Positions 46,601 to 56,557 of a stretch of 64,000 nt of DNA are shown one piece after another; position 1 is the stretch's first letter; each line of letters begins with the position of its first letter. The translations under genes and the position numbers were made by a program. The notes under the pieces are model-generated. The model was not told the DNA's origin. It searched no databases and was given only the letters and a program-made list of their open reading frames with translations. This stretch comes from Lyophyllum atratum (taxonomy: Eukaryota > Basidiomycota > Agaricomycetes > Agaricales > Lyophyllaceae): NCBI GenBank assembly GCA_014905825.1, contig JACGCN010000002.1, positions 1,984,001 through 2,048,000 of the forward strand, given 5' to 3'.

Positions 46601-46833
46601 CTCCGTGAAGAAATACGCTTCTGCGGGTGTTAGCAACCAGCCATTCGGCGACTGGTATGAAACCACGAACGGCAATGCTCTGGGCTTCCGGGCGCGCCCC
46701 GTAGCTGGTGGCCATTTAGGTAAGAAGGATATAGTCTTCGGGCAGGTTTCGCTGACCGAACTCGTATTTGCGACGTATGTGTCCCTGTTGAACAGCCTTC
46801 GTGAGTATATCATTGCCTTCCTCGGACGCTTAA
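43624..46833 (+). CDS. Secreted glutaminase A (GtaA-type), paralogue 2
   Basis: Same family and domain order as paralogue 1, on the opposite strand. The signal peptide (MKLSDFMTYLLPFIFVASVHA) is followed by ITWTATPFNPPSIPLAVRSP. Conserved blocks: VQVYSDISAEWVSGNNALVA, FRAIQDNWPVFALSHDLGS, IRDPAIRYIVAGGGTQLRSV, NTVDVIFPAWPGFLYTNPLL, LSTDDFAGHLANQTNLAIKG and PFGDWYETTNGN. All introns that I checked keep the frame, including two tiny exons at 45206-45222 (17 nt) and 46466-46485 (20 nt), placed as in paralogue 1. The last intron (about 46720-46796) leads to AFVSISLPSSDA and the stop at 46833, matching the end of paralogue 1. Both genes look intact. Confidence 0.85.
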
Positions 46834-49193
46834 CACGTTCTAAACCTGGGTTCGGCATTTTAGCTGGTACTGTAAACGACGTATTTGTACCACATCAAAC
46901 GCTAGGACAATGTTTAGGCATCCACGTTCAGTTGATATACAAGCTTACTTTTCCTGACCCGCCACTGTCATCCGTCTATCAAAGTCGGATTGTAGACTTC
47001 GACGCTACACTCTGGAGGCGTAACTCCATATTTTTGGCTTCAACGCGACTGCGGACATGAGGTGGCATGAAGATCATCTTCAGGGCCGTATGACCGCGAG
47101 AACGCATAGATGTTTTGCCGTCCCGACCATCCTCATGCTTACAATGACTCGAACTTTGTCACGGTTCCCACCCCCGACTGTGGGATACACCGACACGGCA
47201 TGTAAGTAAATGATGAGGTTAAGCTCAATTTCGTTTCCAATTGTCGCCAGGTCAAAACACGACCATCACCATCGACCTCGATTGACATGATGGGCTCCCG
47301 CCCTCGGATTTACACTCCTCGCGGTCCCTTAATATCCATCAGGACATTGCCCAGGACGTTAGGTTCATTCGAGCAATGTTACTAGCAGACTAACCTCTTT
47401 ACTACTGGCTCCTTCCCACAGAGCTTGCACCGCAGAGCGGCGATATCGTGACCGTGTTCATGTTCCTTCCATCATCATCATCATGCGCTCTGTTTCACAC
47501 CATTTAAATGATATCCATCGCGTACCGCACGAGGGAACTCCACTGGTCCCCCTGCCATACGCCATTTGAGCTGAGCCCACGTGCAAGGACCCGAAGTGTT
47601 CGGGCGCTCTGGATCCGCCTTCCCCATCCTGGCGTGCCCTCGTAGCAGAACTCTCGTAGCAGAACTCGAGAACCCGAGTGACATGGCCTGGAACACATGT
47701 TCTTCAGTCGAGATCTCGAACACCCACCGCCACCGCTCTGAAATTTTAATGACCGGTACATCCGAATGCAACCCAAAGCCGTCTCTATTTCGCAGTGTCC
47801 GAGTACCGCGGTTGCATTGTCGAAGGCGCCCTTACGACTGCCTAGTCGTATGAAACCTGTGCTCGAGTCGCGTCGGTGATTACCTCTCTATATCGTTCAC
47901 CGAAGGTCGAAAAGTTGTTTTCGTCGCCAGGGTTCGAGGTCGGGATCATGATAAGCCAATCGCTGCGTGTTGCGAACGCAGGGACCGAAGGGGCACCACG
48001 GAGTGCCGTCTTGCTGATGTTTCACGGTACTCGTGTATGCAGGCGGCGTACAACGTTTTCGTAACGTGACCTGGATTGCCTGAATGTTAAAAAAGTTGTA
48101 CGCCTTCCGTGCAGGTACATACATAGAGGTAACTGGAAATGTGACAAGCCAGGGCCTCGAACATTCCCTTCCATAGAGATCCTGGGGTTTGCCCACCCCG
48201 ATCGAAAGCCTGCACGTATCGGCACCGATGTTGCTGGGCGATCGCGGCACCGAAAAAAAGCTAGAAAAAAGGAAGAAAGTGCGGAACGCATCGTTCTGTC
48301 TCTACTCTGCGCTAGGGCTTTCGAGAATTGATAAAGGCATCTGTCATGGATGGTTTGGGATCCTCGAACAAGAAAGGAAAAGGAGTTCTTTGCCTGCCTG
48401 CATGCATGATATTGTTGCCTATAGAGAACCGTTGGCTGTCATGCAACCGAGATAACCGCGAACAATGGTGTGCTGGTGCTTTGTTGGGCAGAAGAGAAGT
48501 CGAGGATAATGCCGTAAACGGAGCGTCTATTCCCTTGTACCGCCTGGGAAGTGTTCGAGAAGCGGAAGCAGGTTGAAGATAAAGCAAGATCTGAAAGGTG
48601 TCATCGGTCGGTGATGATTTTTGCTTACCGGACGTGCGGTGGGCGTTCGAAGTTCGGATCGCGAGACTCATGGAAGGTGGGCTCGAAGAGGAGAGGGGGA
48701 GGCGTTGTGAACGTGACGTCGAGAGAGATAGTGCGGCGAAGGTGGCAGCAATAGGTGAACACGGTCCAAGACGGTGGTTGGGCGTTTGCACAGTTGCCAC
48801 ATCTCCGGTCAGGTGGTTTCCGCCGCATAAAGAGGATTAATTAAAATGTCCTTGGATCCTCCTAGGAATCGCGCCTCTTGCACAGACTGAGAGAGTGGAG
48901 CGCTCCAAGCAGCCAAAATGACGATATATTTGACACGGCAGCAAGGGCTGAATGAGTGACTCGCACTGAATCTTCAATCGGCGATCGATTCAGGTCGCAT
49001 CAGGAACGAAGAGTTCATCTACGTCACGTGGCACCTAATTCGCGTCCTAAATTAGGCCTGCCTATCTGGGACACTCCGCCGTCGTTGTTTTTTCGTGTGT
49101 CACTCGCAATTCACAAATTACCTCCACGACGCACTGCCCCACCTATATATAAGGCCCGCCCCTTTTCAACCATGGACCAGCTTCCGGTCTCCC
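46834..49193. other. Gene-poor stretch, 2.4 kb
   Basis: No gene was supported. Near 47100-47290 there is a convincing splice pair (GTAAGTA donor near 47202, TCGCCAG acceptor near 47251), but the flanking frames soon stop, so a relic or noncoding transcript is possible. 47641-47669 holds a 15-bp tandem duplication (CGTAGCAGAACTC). A minus-strand frame of 162 codons at 48312-48800 is Ser/Pro-rich and unrecognised. Confidence 0.45.
49144..49153 (+). promoter_or_regulatory. TATA box of the Pro/Ser-rich gene
   Basis: TATATATAAG, about 40-50 bp before the chosen ATG at 49194. It supports transcription of that short ORF. Confidence 0.55.
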
Positions 49194-49883
49194 ATGTCCA
49201 TCTTCACCCGTCCCGACTCTCCTCCTCCCCGCCAACCGTCCCCAGAGCTTGCCTACACTCCTTTGCCTGTTCGTGCCCGCCAACGTACCATGTCCAGCCA
49301 GAACTCCGCATCCACCTACGCTCCCTCAACCCCCCCTGGTCTCAGCGTCAGACGCCCACATAAACCCATTCTCACCGCCCGCTCGTATGACCACTTGCAC
49401 GAGAAGGCCTCGAGGACTAGGAATGCACGGACTCGATCGAATCTGACTGCCTCGCCGCCGAACACGCCACGTTCACTGCCACTTCCTTCGCCATCCCGTT
49501 CTCATTTTAGCGATATTCCACCGTATCGGCGAACGCTTTCCAACGCAATTCCCTACCTCTCACCTCCTCCGAGCCCAACGATCGCAGCACCACCGCCGCC
49601 TGTGCCGCCCATCCCTGCTTTTGTCCTAAGTCCTCCCGCTCAGATCAAATCCGCACACTTCCAGCGACCTGCCGCGGTCCTGCCAATTCACCTGCCAGAT
49701 CTCGACAATCTGTCACCTTTGAGCGAATCCACACGCATACCCCGGAAACAAACCCCAGTACCACCTCCGGAGAAGCAGCAGCAATTCTCTCCCGAGCCTC
49801 ATCGCTCAGTGGGCGTGACCTGCCTCCGATTCTTCTCCATGCGGAACTCAAAGCGGAGAGCAACACAGACTTCCCAAGCATGA
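49194..49883 (+). CDS. Pro/Ser-rich disordered protein, hypothetical
   Basis: Intronless frame of 229 codons starting MSIFTRPDSPPPRQPSPELA. It is almost wholly low in hydrophobics and rich in Pro, Ser and Thr, with a proline run (PPPPVPPIPAF) and an Arg/Lys-rich end (FFSMRNSKRRATQTSQA). No domain was recognised. Many SP/TP sites would suit phosphorylation. The start was chosen as the second ATG after the TATA box; the first (49171) opens a different frame of 64 codons. Confidence 0.5.
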   Translation: MSIFTRPDSPPPRQPSPELAYTPLPVRARQRTMSSQNSASTYAPSTPPGLSVRRPHKPILTARSYDHLHEKASRTRNARTRSNLTASPPNTPRSLPLPSPSRSHFSDIPPYRRTLSNAIPYLSPPPSPTIAAPPPPVPPIPAFVLSPPAQIKSAHFQRPAAVLPIHLPDLDNLSPLSESTRIPRKQTPVPPPEKQQQFSPEPHRSVGVTCLRFFSMRNSKRRATQTSQA

Positions 49884-51224
49884 GCGCATTTGGACATGTC
49901 GCTTCTTCATTTCTTGCACATCAGGCTGCCTGCGCCATCCAGCGCCCGCCCGCCCACACTTCTTGATCAGAACTCCGCCGAGAGCTCCTGATACCCACGC
50001 CCCGGCGCCCACACTATCTTACAACATTCTTTAACTTGCAGCCTTACGGCTTGATGCATTCATTTGTACTTGACACCGCATATGACCAGCACCCACACCA
50101 CTCACTGTGCAACATTCATCCTCTCATCACTGTTCTGCCATCCCACGGCTGGCACCGCGCGTTGAGTTTCTGAACCTTCATATTGCTATATTTGCCCCTC
50201 CTCGTTGTACAACATTCAGGATGGACTTTACGATACCTTATCACCTTACCATTACTGTATAATTAGTTAATTCCCGCCACCCCGTATTGAAGCCGTAAAT
50301 ATTAATCCACCACCTGTTGTTTTGATATCACATTGACTGACGGATGTCCGAAATCCAGGCCAATGAAACGTTCGCAACACCGTCACGTCGCGTGTATCTG
50401 TCATTTTATACGGCGTCGGACTCGGTTGGGACTCGGAGCGCTCTAATTCACCCAAATCAGGGTCGTAATTCCGATGGTAGTTATGGGTCGTCGGGACGTC
50501 TAAATCTCCTGGGTGCTGAAACCGATCTCCTTGGTCGCGGACTCGCGCACCGTGGCCTCATGGCCTCAGGGTTCACGGATATTTACCTTGTCCGGCAATG
50601 ACTCAATTTTCTTGACCCTGTGCTTCAGAATGGTGGGTCAAAATCGAGTCTAAAGTCAATCTATTTGCAATCTATGTGCGAATTTGTGTGATTGGAACAT
50701 GCCGCATTCCGTCACTCAGAATGGTGGGTCAAAATCGAGTCTAAAGACAATTTATGTGTGAATTTGAGTGGTTGGAACATGCCTTACTCTGTGCTTCAGA
50801 ATGGTGGGTTGTCTAAAGTCAATCTATGTGCGAATTTGTGTCATTGGAACATGCCGCATTCCGACACTCGAACACGAGGTCCGCCCCGGTCCTCCAGCAC
50901 ATCTAGCTATTTTAGGCCGCCAGAGAAGGCCGTGTGCCAACGGGGTCTGTACAGTTTTATGGAAACTGAGCATTGCAACGCAGAAGGTACAAAGATTTGA
51001 TCTACAGCTATCTCAACGTGACGAACAGGATATAGGAATACACAACTGTAAGGTAGAAGCTGAAAATCAGCTACCGCTACAAAACCACCATAAGAAGTCG
51101 TACCGGATATACTACAACACAAGTCGATGGCGAACGCAGCAAGAACTCGTGGAATTGGAAACTTTTGGCAAGACTGTCCAGAAGAAGATGTATGCGCAAA
51201 CCAACACGAAAGACCAACGGGCTT
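49884..51224. other. Intergenic with minisatellite
   Basis: 1.3 kb between the Pro/Ser-rich gene and the Mum2-like gene. It contains three copies of ACAACATTC/GCAACATTC (50018-50028, 50109-50117, 50208-50217) and the minisatellite entered separately. Frames running over the minisatellite are products of the repeat. No gene was supported. Confidence 0.45.
50625..50868. repeat. Minisatellite, three copies
   Basis: Three tandem copies at 50625-50715, 50716-50795 and 50796-50868, each starting TCAGAATGGTGGGT and ending in a GGAACATGCC block plus a short tail. The lengths 91, 80 and 73 bp differ by internal deletions. Copies are about 85-90% alike. Confidence 0.85.
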
Positions 51225-52420
51225 TTAAAGTCCCATCCTCTCGCGTAACGTCCGATCTCCACTGGCAGAATCCCCAGCCGCCTGTCCGTGATCATGCCTT
51301 CGCCCTCCACGGCCCCCGCCACCGAAGTTGCCGTTCCGCCGATGCGGCCTGACATGCCCGTCGCGCTCCCTGTCGCGCTCCCTGTCGCGCTCCCGCCCCC
51401 CACCACGGTCACGGTCCCGTTCACCGCGATCCCGCTCTCGCTCCTGAAGGGGTGACGGCGGCCGCGCTCGCTGGTCATCGTCCACCTCCATTTTGAGATG
51501 ACTACTGGGTTTGCCGCGCCCGTCTGTGGAGCGTCGTGGAGGGTACTCCCGCGTGTCGGTCCCACGCGACGAGCTGTGCGAGCGGCCGTAGGGCTTCTGG
51601 GGAGGCAGGGGTGCGTGGTTGCGTAGAGGGGGAGAGCCCTGAGAGTCTGAGAGACGGGGTTTCTTGTAGGCTCTGGGGCCTGTCGGGGGGAGCTTGGTTG
51701 TTCCGTTTCCGACATCTGCTGGGATTGAATTTGGGTGGTAAGATGTGCGAGGGGACTTGGAATAGGATTTTGAACTGTTGTTGGTGCTAAGGCTTGGACG
51801 AGCGGAGGTCATGAGGGTTTCATAAGATTTGTCGAGTTCCGTGCTGTGGCACCAGATTTAGGCGCCAGACATATGAGAGGATAACGAGCACGCACGATAA
51901 TGAGGTTATGACTTGATGAGATTCTGAACAACGAGTGTGAGGATATGGATCGTGTATGTCCATGAAACCACGAAATCCATACCTCGGAGTGCACCTTCCA
52001 GCCTGGCCACGACCCTCCGTAGTCCACGCACCTCTTCCTTGAGCTTTCCCGTTTCACCCTGCTTCAAAAGGTCATAGAGCTCGTCGTTCTCTTCTTGCAA
52101 CAATCGCGCTCGCTGTGTGAGAGCAGCGTTGACCGTGTTCGAGCCTGACGACGCGCTTAACGCAGTGGGAGTCGTGTGGAGATGAGGCAACAACACAGAT
52201 ACTAGCGCGGGTGGGAGCGTAACAGGATCGTTCGTGGAGGGTCCAGGCTGCGACACCAAGGATTGACGCAGGTGCGTGAGTTCATCCTATGAAATTGAAC
52301 AGGTATTAGCGATGGAGCGGCGCGCGAAGGGGTAAATCTCACGGTGAGCTCAGTGAGCTGAGTCTCGCGGTGGCGCAGGAGGGTCTCGAGTTGGAGTTCC
52401 CGAGACGAGGGGAGTGCCAT
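51225..52420 (-). CDS. Mum2/WTAP-family protein (m6A writer complex subunit)
   Basis: WTAP/Mum2 proteins are coiled-coil scaffolds of the mRNA N6-adenosine methyltransferase complex. Joining exons gives MALPSSRELQLETLLRHRET then QLTELTDELTHLRQSL, a spacer with DPVTLPPALVSVLLPHLH, and the core coiled coil LTQRARLLQEENDELYDLLK, then GKLKEEVRGLRRVVARLEGA and LRESHQVITSLSTELDKSYE. The C-terminus is long, Ser/Pro-rich, then an Arg/Asp/Glu repeat tract (51345-51460) and a Gly/Arg patch (GGGGRGGRRH), ending TLRERMGL. Three introns, all GT...AG. In-frame Met at 52498 is an alternative start. Confidence 0.75.
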
Positions 52421-53081
52421 GGCCGGGGAAGAGGCCGCAGACGTGAGGGACTCGAACGCTTTAGCTCGACGCTGCCCAAATGTGCTCGGGAGATTCAAGA
52501 TGATGCCAGGCTCCGCTCGGCGGGTATTGAATTTACACGCTGGGCAACGATAAGTCGCAGGCCAATAACTTCAATTCCGCGCCTTACTTTTCTTGTTCTG
52601 GTTATGATGATACACTCCGATTTTTAGGGACTCTCAAGGCTGAACTACATACGCAAGCTTGAAGGAACGAGCCAAAACGCTCTCTCAATGAGGCCCTACT
52701 GTATTGAGCTGTTTAATTGAGCATCAGATCTCAATCAAGGCCAAACAACGCCGCGCATAAAAAGATTTCGTTTTTTTCCTCCATCTCAACACGACTTCTG
52801 TGCGCGACGAGCATCATCACGACTTGTAAGTTTCATCTCTTGACAGTCCTTTTCTCTTTCTGGCTGTGATGTCAACTTTATTCACACTGTATGAGCCGAT
52901 CGTGTTAGACGCACTTTCGCCATGAATCATTTCTACAACGGTAGCTGAGCCTACTTGCAACTTGTCACTTCATCCGTTCACGAGTTCCGATAACTGACGA
53001 ATCTCAGGTTTCTAGGGCCCCAGTTGGGTTGACTTTCATTATAGTCGCACAGGTATCTGCTTGTAGTGTACATATGAAAAA
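52421..53081. other. Intergenic; possible noncoding transcript
   Basis: A promoter-like core (CATAAAAAG near 52756, then a pyrimidine-rich run) and splice-like signals (GTAAGTTTC near 52826; GAATCTCAG near 53007) exist without an ORF. A weak box C/D-like pair (GTGATGT near 52867, CTGA near 52952, flanked by GGC/GCC) raises the option of an intronic snoRNA; this is a guess. The Helitron-like element begins at its right end. Confidence 0.3.
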
Positions 53082-53649
53082 CTAGCCGTAACCCGTGCTA
53101 CGCACGGAGCGTGATGTTGGACTATAGTTAATAGTCGACAGGTGAATTTATCCACCGGCAAGATCAATATACAAAAAGTCACTTGAGAAATTGAAAAAGA
53201 GCATCCAATCTCATCTCATGCCTAACTCATGTGTCATGGGCACGGCGCCGCGACATGTCGCGGCACCGTGCCCCGTGCTACGCACCCTGTACCCCGTATT
53301 CTGCCCCTTCTCCCATCTCATAACTTGCCGACTCGCACCGATCCATGGCGGCCCGCTCGACTTGTACCTGTCTCTTGCACCATCTTACAGCATCTTACCA
53401 TCACATTTCGTACCCATCCCATTTCTCATCTCATAACACATTTTAAGCCCATCTGATATTCGTCTGATGTGAAATTGTGCAGCCCGTCTTGCACTCCTTG
53501 TGAGCCTCCTGCTCACGATCCCCTGTGCCCGCTGAGTAGTTTGTCTCGACGTTTGTCTAGTGGCCAGCCAATCAGAATGCTCACTTAAGTCACGTGAATT
53601 TTGACGTTTATCTACCGTGGGGAAAAATCACTTCCATTTCTTATATAGA
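53082..53649 (-). mobile_element. Short non-autonomous Helitron-like element
   Basis: Read on the minus strand the element begins TCTATATAAG (53649), directly after an A, and ends in a hairpin CCGTGCGTAGCACGG (53107-53093), seven bases, then CTAG (53085-53082) followed by T. A TC start, a GC-rich hairpin 6-12 nt before CTRR and insertion between A and T are the Helitron rules. The 568-bp body encodes nothing recognisable. The boundaries were found by eye. No second copy is available in the window, so an alternative MITE class or chance is possible. Confidence 0.5.
53238..53273. repeat. 36-bp near-perfect palindrome
   Basis: GGGCACGG...CCGTGCCC, symmetrical about 53255/53256 with one mismatched pair (53246/53265). 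It would form an 18-bp stem with no loop. It lies inside the Helitron-like element. Confidence 0.85.
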
Positions 53650-53669
53650 TGCCATCGATATCTTTACGT

Positions 53670-54327
53670 TTATGACATCGACATTGACGCGTCCTCGTCA
53701 AGCGCGTCCTGTGGAATTTGACCCTGGTTTTGAGTGAGAGCGCCAGCCAAGATATAAAAGAACGGCGCTGATTTAACAGGCGGCGGCAAGGACTGGTAAC
53801 CAACAGCTAGGGAACAGCGTGGACAGTGGAAGCGGAATTGCCGTTCATGCCCGCCTTGTCTGCTTTCCCGGTGAACGTTAGCGATACTGATGATATGTGT
53901 TGACGATGTGCGTACCGTTCAAGGAGGATGGGTTCGCCAGAGACTGCATTCAGCTTGAATATCCTTGCTTTTCCTGCATCACTGTCTTGCGTTCGCATAA
54001 TTATAGCATTGTCAGTCTTGCGTCGAGGAAGGGTGGCAAGGCTTTTGTCAATGACAAGCTGTCACGACAATCAGATGCTGTGAGATGACCATGTGAATTA
54101 CGCTTACGATGAACTCGCCACATATGCAGTCTGAAAAAGGAAAATTGGTCAATCCGAGATGATTCGGACTCGGGAAATTAGCTTACAATAAACACGGAGG
54201 GCAGCCGCCGAGGATGCAGTTGGCTGTGCTGTGAATACGGTCAGTCTCTTGGCTGAGAAGAGTAGAATCCTCGGGACGCACCGTCAGTAGAAGACGAAAC
54301 GGCTGAACGAGAGACGACTTTGGGCAT
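53670..54327 (-). CDS. STEEP1/CXorf56-family protein
   Basis: In animals STEEP1 promotes exit of STING from the ER; older names are CXorf56 and UPF0428. The spliced protein starts MPKVVSRSAVSSSTD, as the human protein does with MPKVVSRS. Then come VYYCICGEFILVIDKSLATL (a Cys pair), PRRKTDNAIIMR, ARIFKLNAVSGEPILLER, the second Cys pair HERQFRFHCPRCSLAVGYQS, and FFYILAGALTQNQGQIPQDA to the end MSMS. The two CXC/CXXC pairs probably bind zinc. About five exons, each join in frame. About 155 aa. The Helitron-like element ends about 20 bp after its stop codon, inside its likely 3' UTR. Confidence 0.83.
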
Positions 54328-54552
54328 GCTGGGGCAGGGTGGATGCGTGCCGAATGACGGACGAGAGCAGACCCGAACTTCAGCAGACTTCAGCCCTCCG
54401 AAATTCGCTCAGGCACGCACCGCTTCGCACTGCATACGGTCCACGTGATCACTTTCACGATCTAAATTGTGGGCTTGACAACTCTTCCCCCATCTAATTG
54501 TCCTGCTGCGCCGGATTCTCGCCTTTCCTCCTCTGTTTCGTTCTCGCGCGCA

Positions 54553-56557
54553 ATGGCTGAAAAAGACGCCACCGCGAGGCTACGAAGAGCCGTCAAGGGT
54601 ACCTCACACTATACCGAACTTGCCCGGCGACGTGCTAATCTGTGCCACTTAGAAAATAACCTGTTTCTAGTCAGAAGGCTCGTGCAGAGGACCGAAATGC
54701 GCAATCCAGACTCTTCGCCACGTCGGTACACATCACTAGCATGGGCGGCCGTACTAGGGCACGAGGAGACTTTCGAGTTCCTTCTCACAGCGGGTCATGA
54801 CGACGAGGAACTGAGCAGGGTATGTATTCACGTCAACCGACCCACTATATGCGCCTATATCTGACTTCGGATAGGACTCGGAAAATAACACCATCCTCAT
54901 GCTTCTTGCCGACCACAAACCACCTCCCAGTAATCCCTATGTGTCCCAGCAATCTTCACAGGATATTTCGGGCGCTACATTGCGAATGGCCCGTCTATAT
55001 TACGATCGCTATTCATGGGTTTTGGACTGGGCTAACGGCCAAGGAAAGACCGCGCTACATATCTCCGCGGTGAAGGGAAACGAGGAACTCGTGAGGGTGA
55101 GTCTAATGCTGCGCGCTTCATCGCAATCCCGTTTACAGATTACTCGTCAGATGTTTTGTGACTTGGGTGCAGATGTCGATCTTCCTGATAATAAAGGAAA
55201 TACCCCGTTGCACTAGTAGGTTCCCTATCGTCCAATCGCAGTTTTGTGTCTGAGCCATCGCTATAGCGCTAGCTCTTGGGGGCATATATCGGTACGCGCA
55301 CCCCTAAACTGTGTTCTTTCAGTTTCCTTACATCGTTCCAGGTCGTACAACTCCTAATCGAACGTGGCTGCCAGTTTGCCGCTCGAAATAACGAAGGCGA
55401 TACCGCCTCAGATTACGCCTATTCGTAAGAAGCCTTAAACCTTCCTTTAAGCTCATCTTAACAATGTTTTGAATAGGTTCAATACAAAGGAAACCTTGCA
55501 GGACACGGCTCGTCTGACATTCGAAAACAACAAAAAGTCGCGAAGAAATCAGGCCGTTGAACGAAGCAATGAATGGGGCGGGTCGAATCCGATACCCATG
55601 CCCCCTCCCAACGTGCCTCCGAAAAATCGTGACGCAATGCGAAGAATGAGAAGCGGATCTGGTACTAGTCGTTCTACCAATACCACCTCGGACAGTGGGG
55701 ATATGGATAGTAATGGCTTGGCACCTGGGCACCACAGTCAGACATCCTTCTCTGCTTCCTCGTCACCATCACACCCTTCCACGGGGTCAAACTCATACTA
55801 CCATAATCAGCACCTTGGTGGTCACCTTACACCACAGATGACCGCGACAGGCAGCACAGTCACGGTTTCCGGTGCATCTCCCGCAGCCCAGCATGGCTCG
55901 ACGCTAAATCCTCCTGTCAACCCTGTGTCAGCATTATCCCCAATCGCTAATCGTATGCGAGAACGGGATGCAGATGCCAGGGAAAAGTACCTTTTGCGCA
56001 ATCGGAGTGGAAGTCAGGGGACTTCCTCTACGGACAATAGATCGCAGAATGGTTCTCACTTCGCATCAGCCGGGCCTTCGGCCAATGGAGACGACATCAC
56101 TGCATTGAACCAAGTCCCAAATAGTGGTGCTTCCACCCCTCGACGACTACGCCCTTCCGTCTCTGCTGCACAACTGCGGACAATAGATAGTCCTTCCCCA
56201 GCTCCCGCCAATAATCACACCGTACACACCCAACCCGAAAACCGGAATAGATCGGGCACAAACCCATCCACACGACCATCTCAAACTACTCCGTTACTCA
56301 CTCGATCCTCATCCATAACAACATCACCGCGATCCCTAGCCAGCCCGGACCTAGAAGATAACGAATCTTATATTGGCCCGCCAAGTCAGTTTGCCCAGTT
56401 CCCGGAGCCACCATCAGCCTCCGAGGACACCACTACCCCCATGGCGAGTCGTCGGAAGGCGTTCCATATACTGTCAAAACCCCTACCTCCCATTGAACAG
56501 CCCGCGTCAGCTAGTCATCGGCGGGGGATGTCGGCAGCTTCTGTTCGCGGTACTTAA
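54553..56557 (+). CDS. Ankyrin-repeat protein, AVO2-like
   Basis: In yeast Avo2 is an ankyrin subunit of TORC2. It starts MAEKDATARLRRAVKGTSHY. Ankyrin units: NNLFLVRRLVQRTEMRNPDS, YTSLAWAAVLGHEETFEFLL, KTALHISAVKGNEELVRMFC, LGADVDLPDNKGNTPLHYAS, then SWGHISVVQLLIERGCQFAA and NNEGDTASDYAYS. A tiny exon of about 25 nt (55267-55291) lies in the unit starting SSWGHIS. After FNTKETLQDTARLTFENNKK comes a disordered tail of about 330 residues rich in Ser, Asn, Pro and Thr, with no domain. The N-terminal block and the ankyrin arrangement agree with Avo2 and its fungal relatives; other ankyrin families cannot be excluded. Confidence 0.72.

Noticed and set aside
47931..47955. GGGTTCGAGGTC, like a tRNA B box
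   Set aside because: No matching A box or cloverleaf lies upstream.
48312..48800. 162-codon minus-strand frame
   Set aside because: Ser/Pro-rich without a domain, no promoter element and no splice structure. It could be real but cannot be supported.
50625..50868. CRISPR-like repeated units
   Set aside because: Units are adjacent, vary in length and have no unique spacers. The genome is eukaryotic.
50692..51000. 102-codon plus-strand frame over the minisatellite
   Set aside because: Its codons come from the repeat units and it shows repeated peptide blocks (NLCVNL...NMP). There is no domain or promoter.
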